DNA of 50,621 bases from Deltaproteobacteria bacterium (GTDB lineage: Bacteria > Myxococcota_A > UBA796 > UBA2385). The notes under the pieces are model-generated. The model saw only the letters and a program-made list of their open reading frames with translations. It was not told the DNA's origin and searched no databases. The DNA is taken from positions 1 through 50,621 of the forward strand of contig JAGYJW010000050.1 of the NCBI GenBank assembly GCA_018401435.1, written 5' to 3'. Below are positions 50,363-50,621 of this stretch, piece after piece; the first letter of the stretch is position 1, and the number at the start of each line of letters is the position of its first letter. The translations under genes were made by a program, and so were the position numbers.

Positions 50363-50621
50363 GAAGATCAATGTCGGGGCCGCTACCGAGAGCGAGATGA
50401 AGGAGAAGAAGGCCCGTGTTGAAGATGCCCTGCACGCCACGCGGGCGGCCGTCGAAGAAGGGATCCTGCCGGGCGGCGGCGTAGCGCTGCTGCGGGCCTG
50501 CTCGCAGCTCAAGCCAAAGGGGCTCTCGCAGGACGAGAGCGTCGGCTACCAGATCGTGGTTCGGGCCTCGCGGGCACCGGTCTCGATGATTGCCTCAAAC
50601 GCCGGCGAGGACGGTTCGATC
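50349..50621 (+). CDS. groL: GroEL fragment (equatorial domain), fused in frame to the upstream ORF
   Basis: From about 50349 to the window end the frame reads SGGVAKINVGAATESEMKE, KKARVEDALHATRAAVEEG, ILPGGGVALLRACSQL and APVSMIASNAGEDG. This is the conserved GroEL stretch corresponding to about residues 373-460 of E. coli GroEL, including the ATP-binding GGGVAL region. The N-terminal ~370 residues are absent; instead the MopE-like lipoprotein precedes it. A secreted beta-helix fused to chaperonin makes no known biological sense. The switch falls within TCGGGCGGCGTGGC (50349-50362), which fits both genes, so a chimeric join is likely. Confidence 0.88.

Overview
The window is a GC-rich, gene-dense bacterial segment. 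It carries many lipoprotein signal peptides, three large Ser/Thr kinase-AAA-TPR proteins, a CHAT/WD40 protein, an Asp/Gly-rich MopE-type lipoprotein and several secreted carbohydrate-active enzymes. This repertoire suggests a Myxococcota-like ('deltaproteobacterial') Gram-negative organism. The assignment is inference from gene content; no rRNA or marker search was possible. I saw no tRNA, rRNA or CRISPR array.

Layout. 1-827: the end of a radical SAM/SPASM gene and an overlapping membrane protein. 822-6153 (minus): a possible three-gene unit of an unknown beta-rich protein, an SDR and a CHAT-STAND-WD40 protein whose CHAT catalytic residues and Walker A lysine are missing. 6459-11197: a membrane protein, a CotH-kinase lipoprotein, a PAS hybrid histidine kinase and a hemerythrin. 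11341-17599 (minus): a tightly coupled starch/maltodextrin operon (debranching enzyme, outer-membrane porin, lipoprotein, alpha-amylase with a terminal starch-binding domain). 17688-26357 (minus): a small frameshifted ORF, a Ser/Thr kinase-AAA-TPR-GAF-histidine kinase fusion, a cytochrome c lipoprotein and a second kinase-AAA-TPR gene.

26089-29222 is a rearranged zone. A kinase-5'/xylanase-3' segment is present twice. Between the copies lie a decayed IS91-family transposase, a 14-bp direct repeat and a small lipoprotein/60-aa cassette. Copy 1 keeps the intact kinase start and a broken xylanase; copy 2 keeps the intact xylanase and a broken kinase. The 190 bp of shared kinase sequence differ at 11 sites by eye, all at third codon positions, so both copies were under protein-level selection for most of their divergence.

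28617-34224: GH10 xylanase, RNase Z-like hydrolase, tandem-domain sulfotransferase, a small unknown protein and a PanE-family reductase. 34314-38409 (plus): a periplasmic molybdenum hydroxylase operon (Tat-targeted FeS+Mo fusion, FAD subunit, small Cys-rich protein). 38427-43935 (plus): an outer-membrane protein, an L,D-transpeptidase and a third kinase-AAA-TPR gene. 43942-49422 (minus): purL and an SGNH-hydrolase-like TPR protein. At 49614 a MopE-like lipoprotein starts and at about 50350 it passes in frame into GroEL. This is most likely an assembly chimera across a short shared sequence.

Several genes need one or more frameshifts to be read. At least two of these sit in runs of four G or C. 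The frameshifts concentrate in the CHAT gene and two of the three kinase-ATPase genes, while purL, the kinase-histidine kinase fusion, the Mo-hydroxylase and the starch operon are open throughout. Both consensus error and real decay remain possible.
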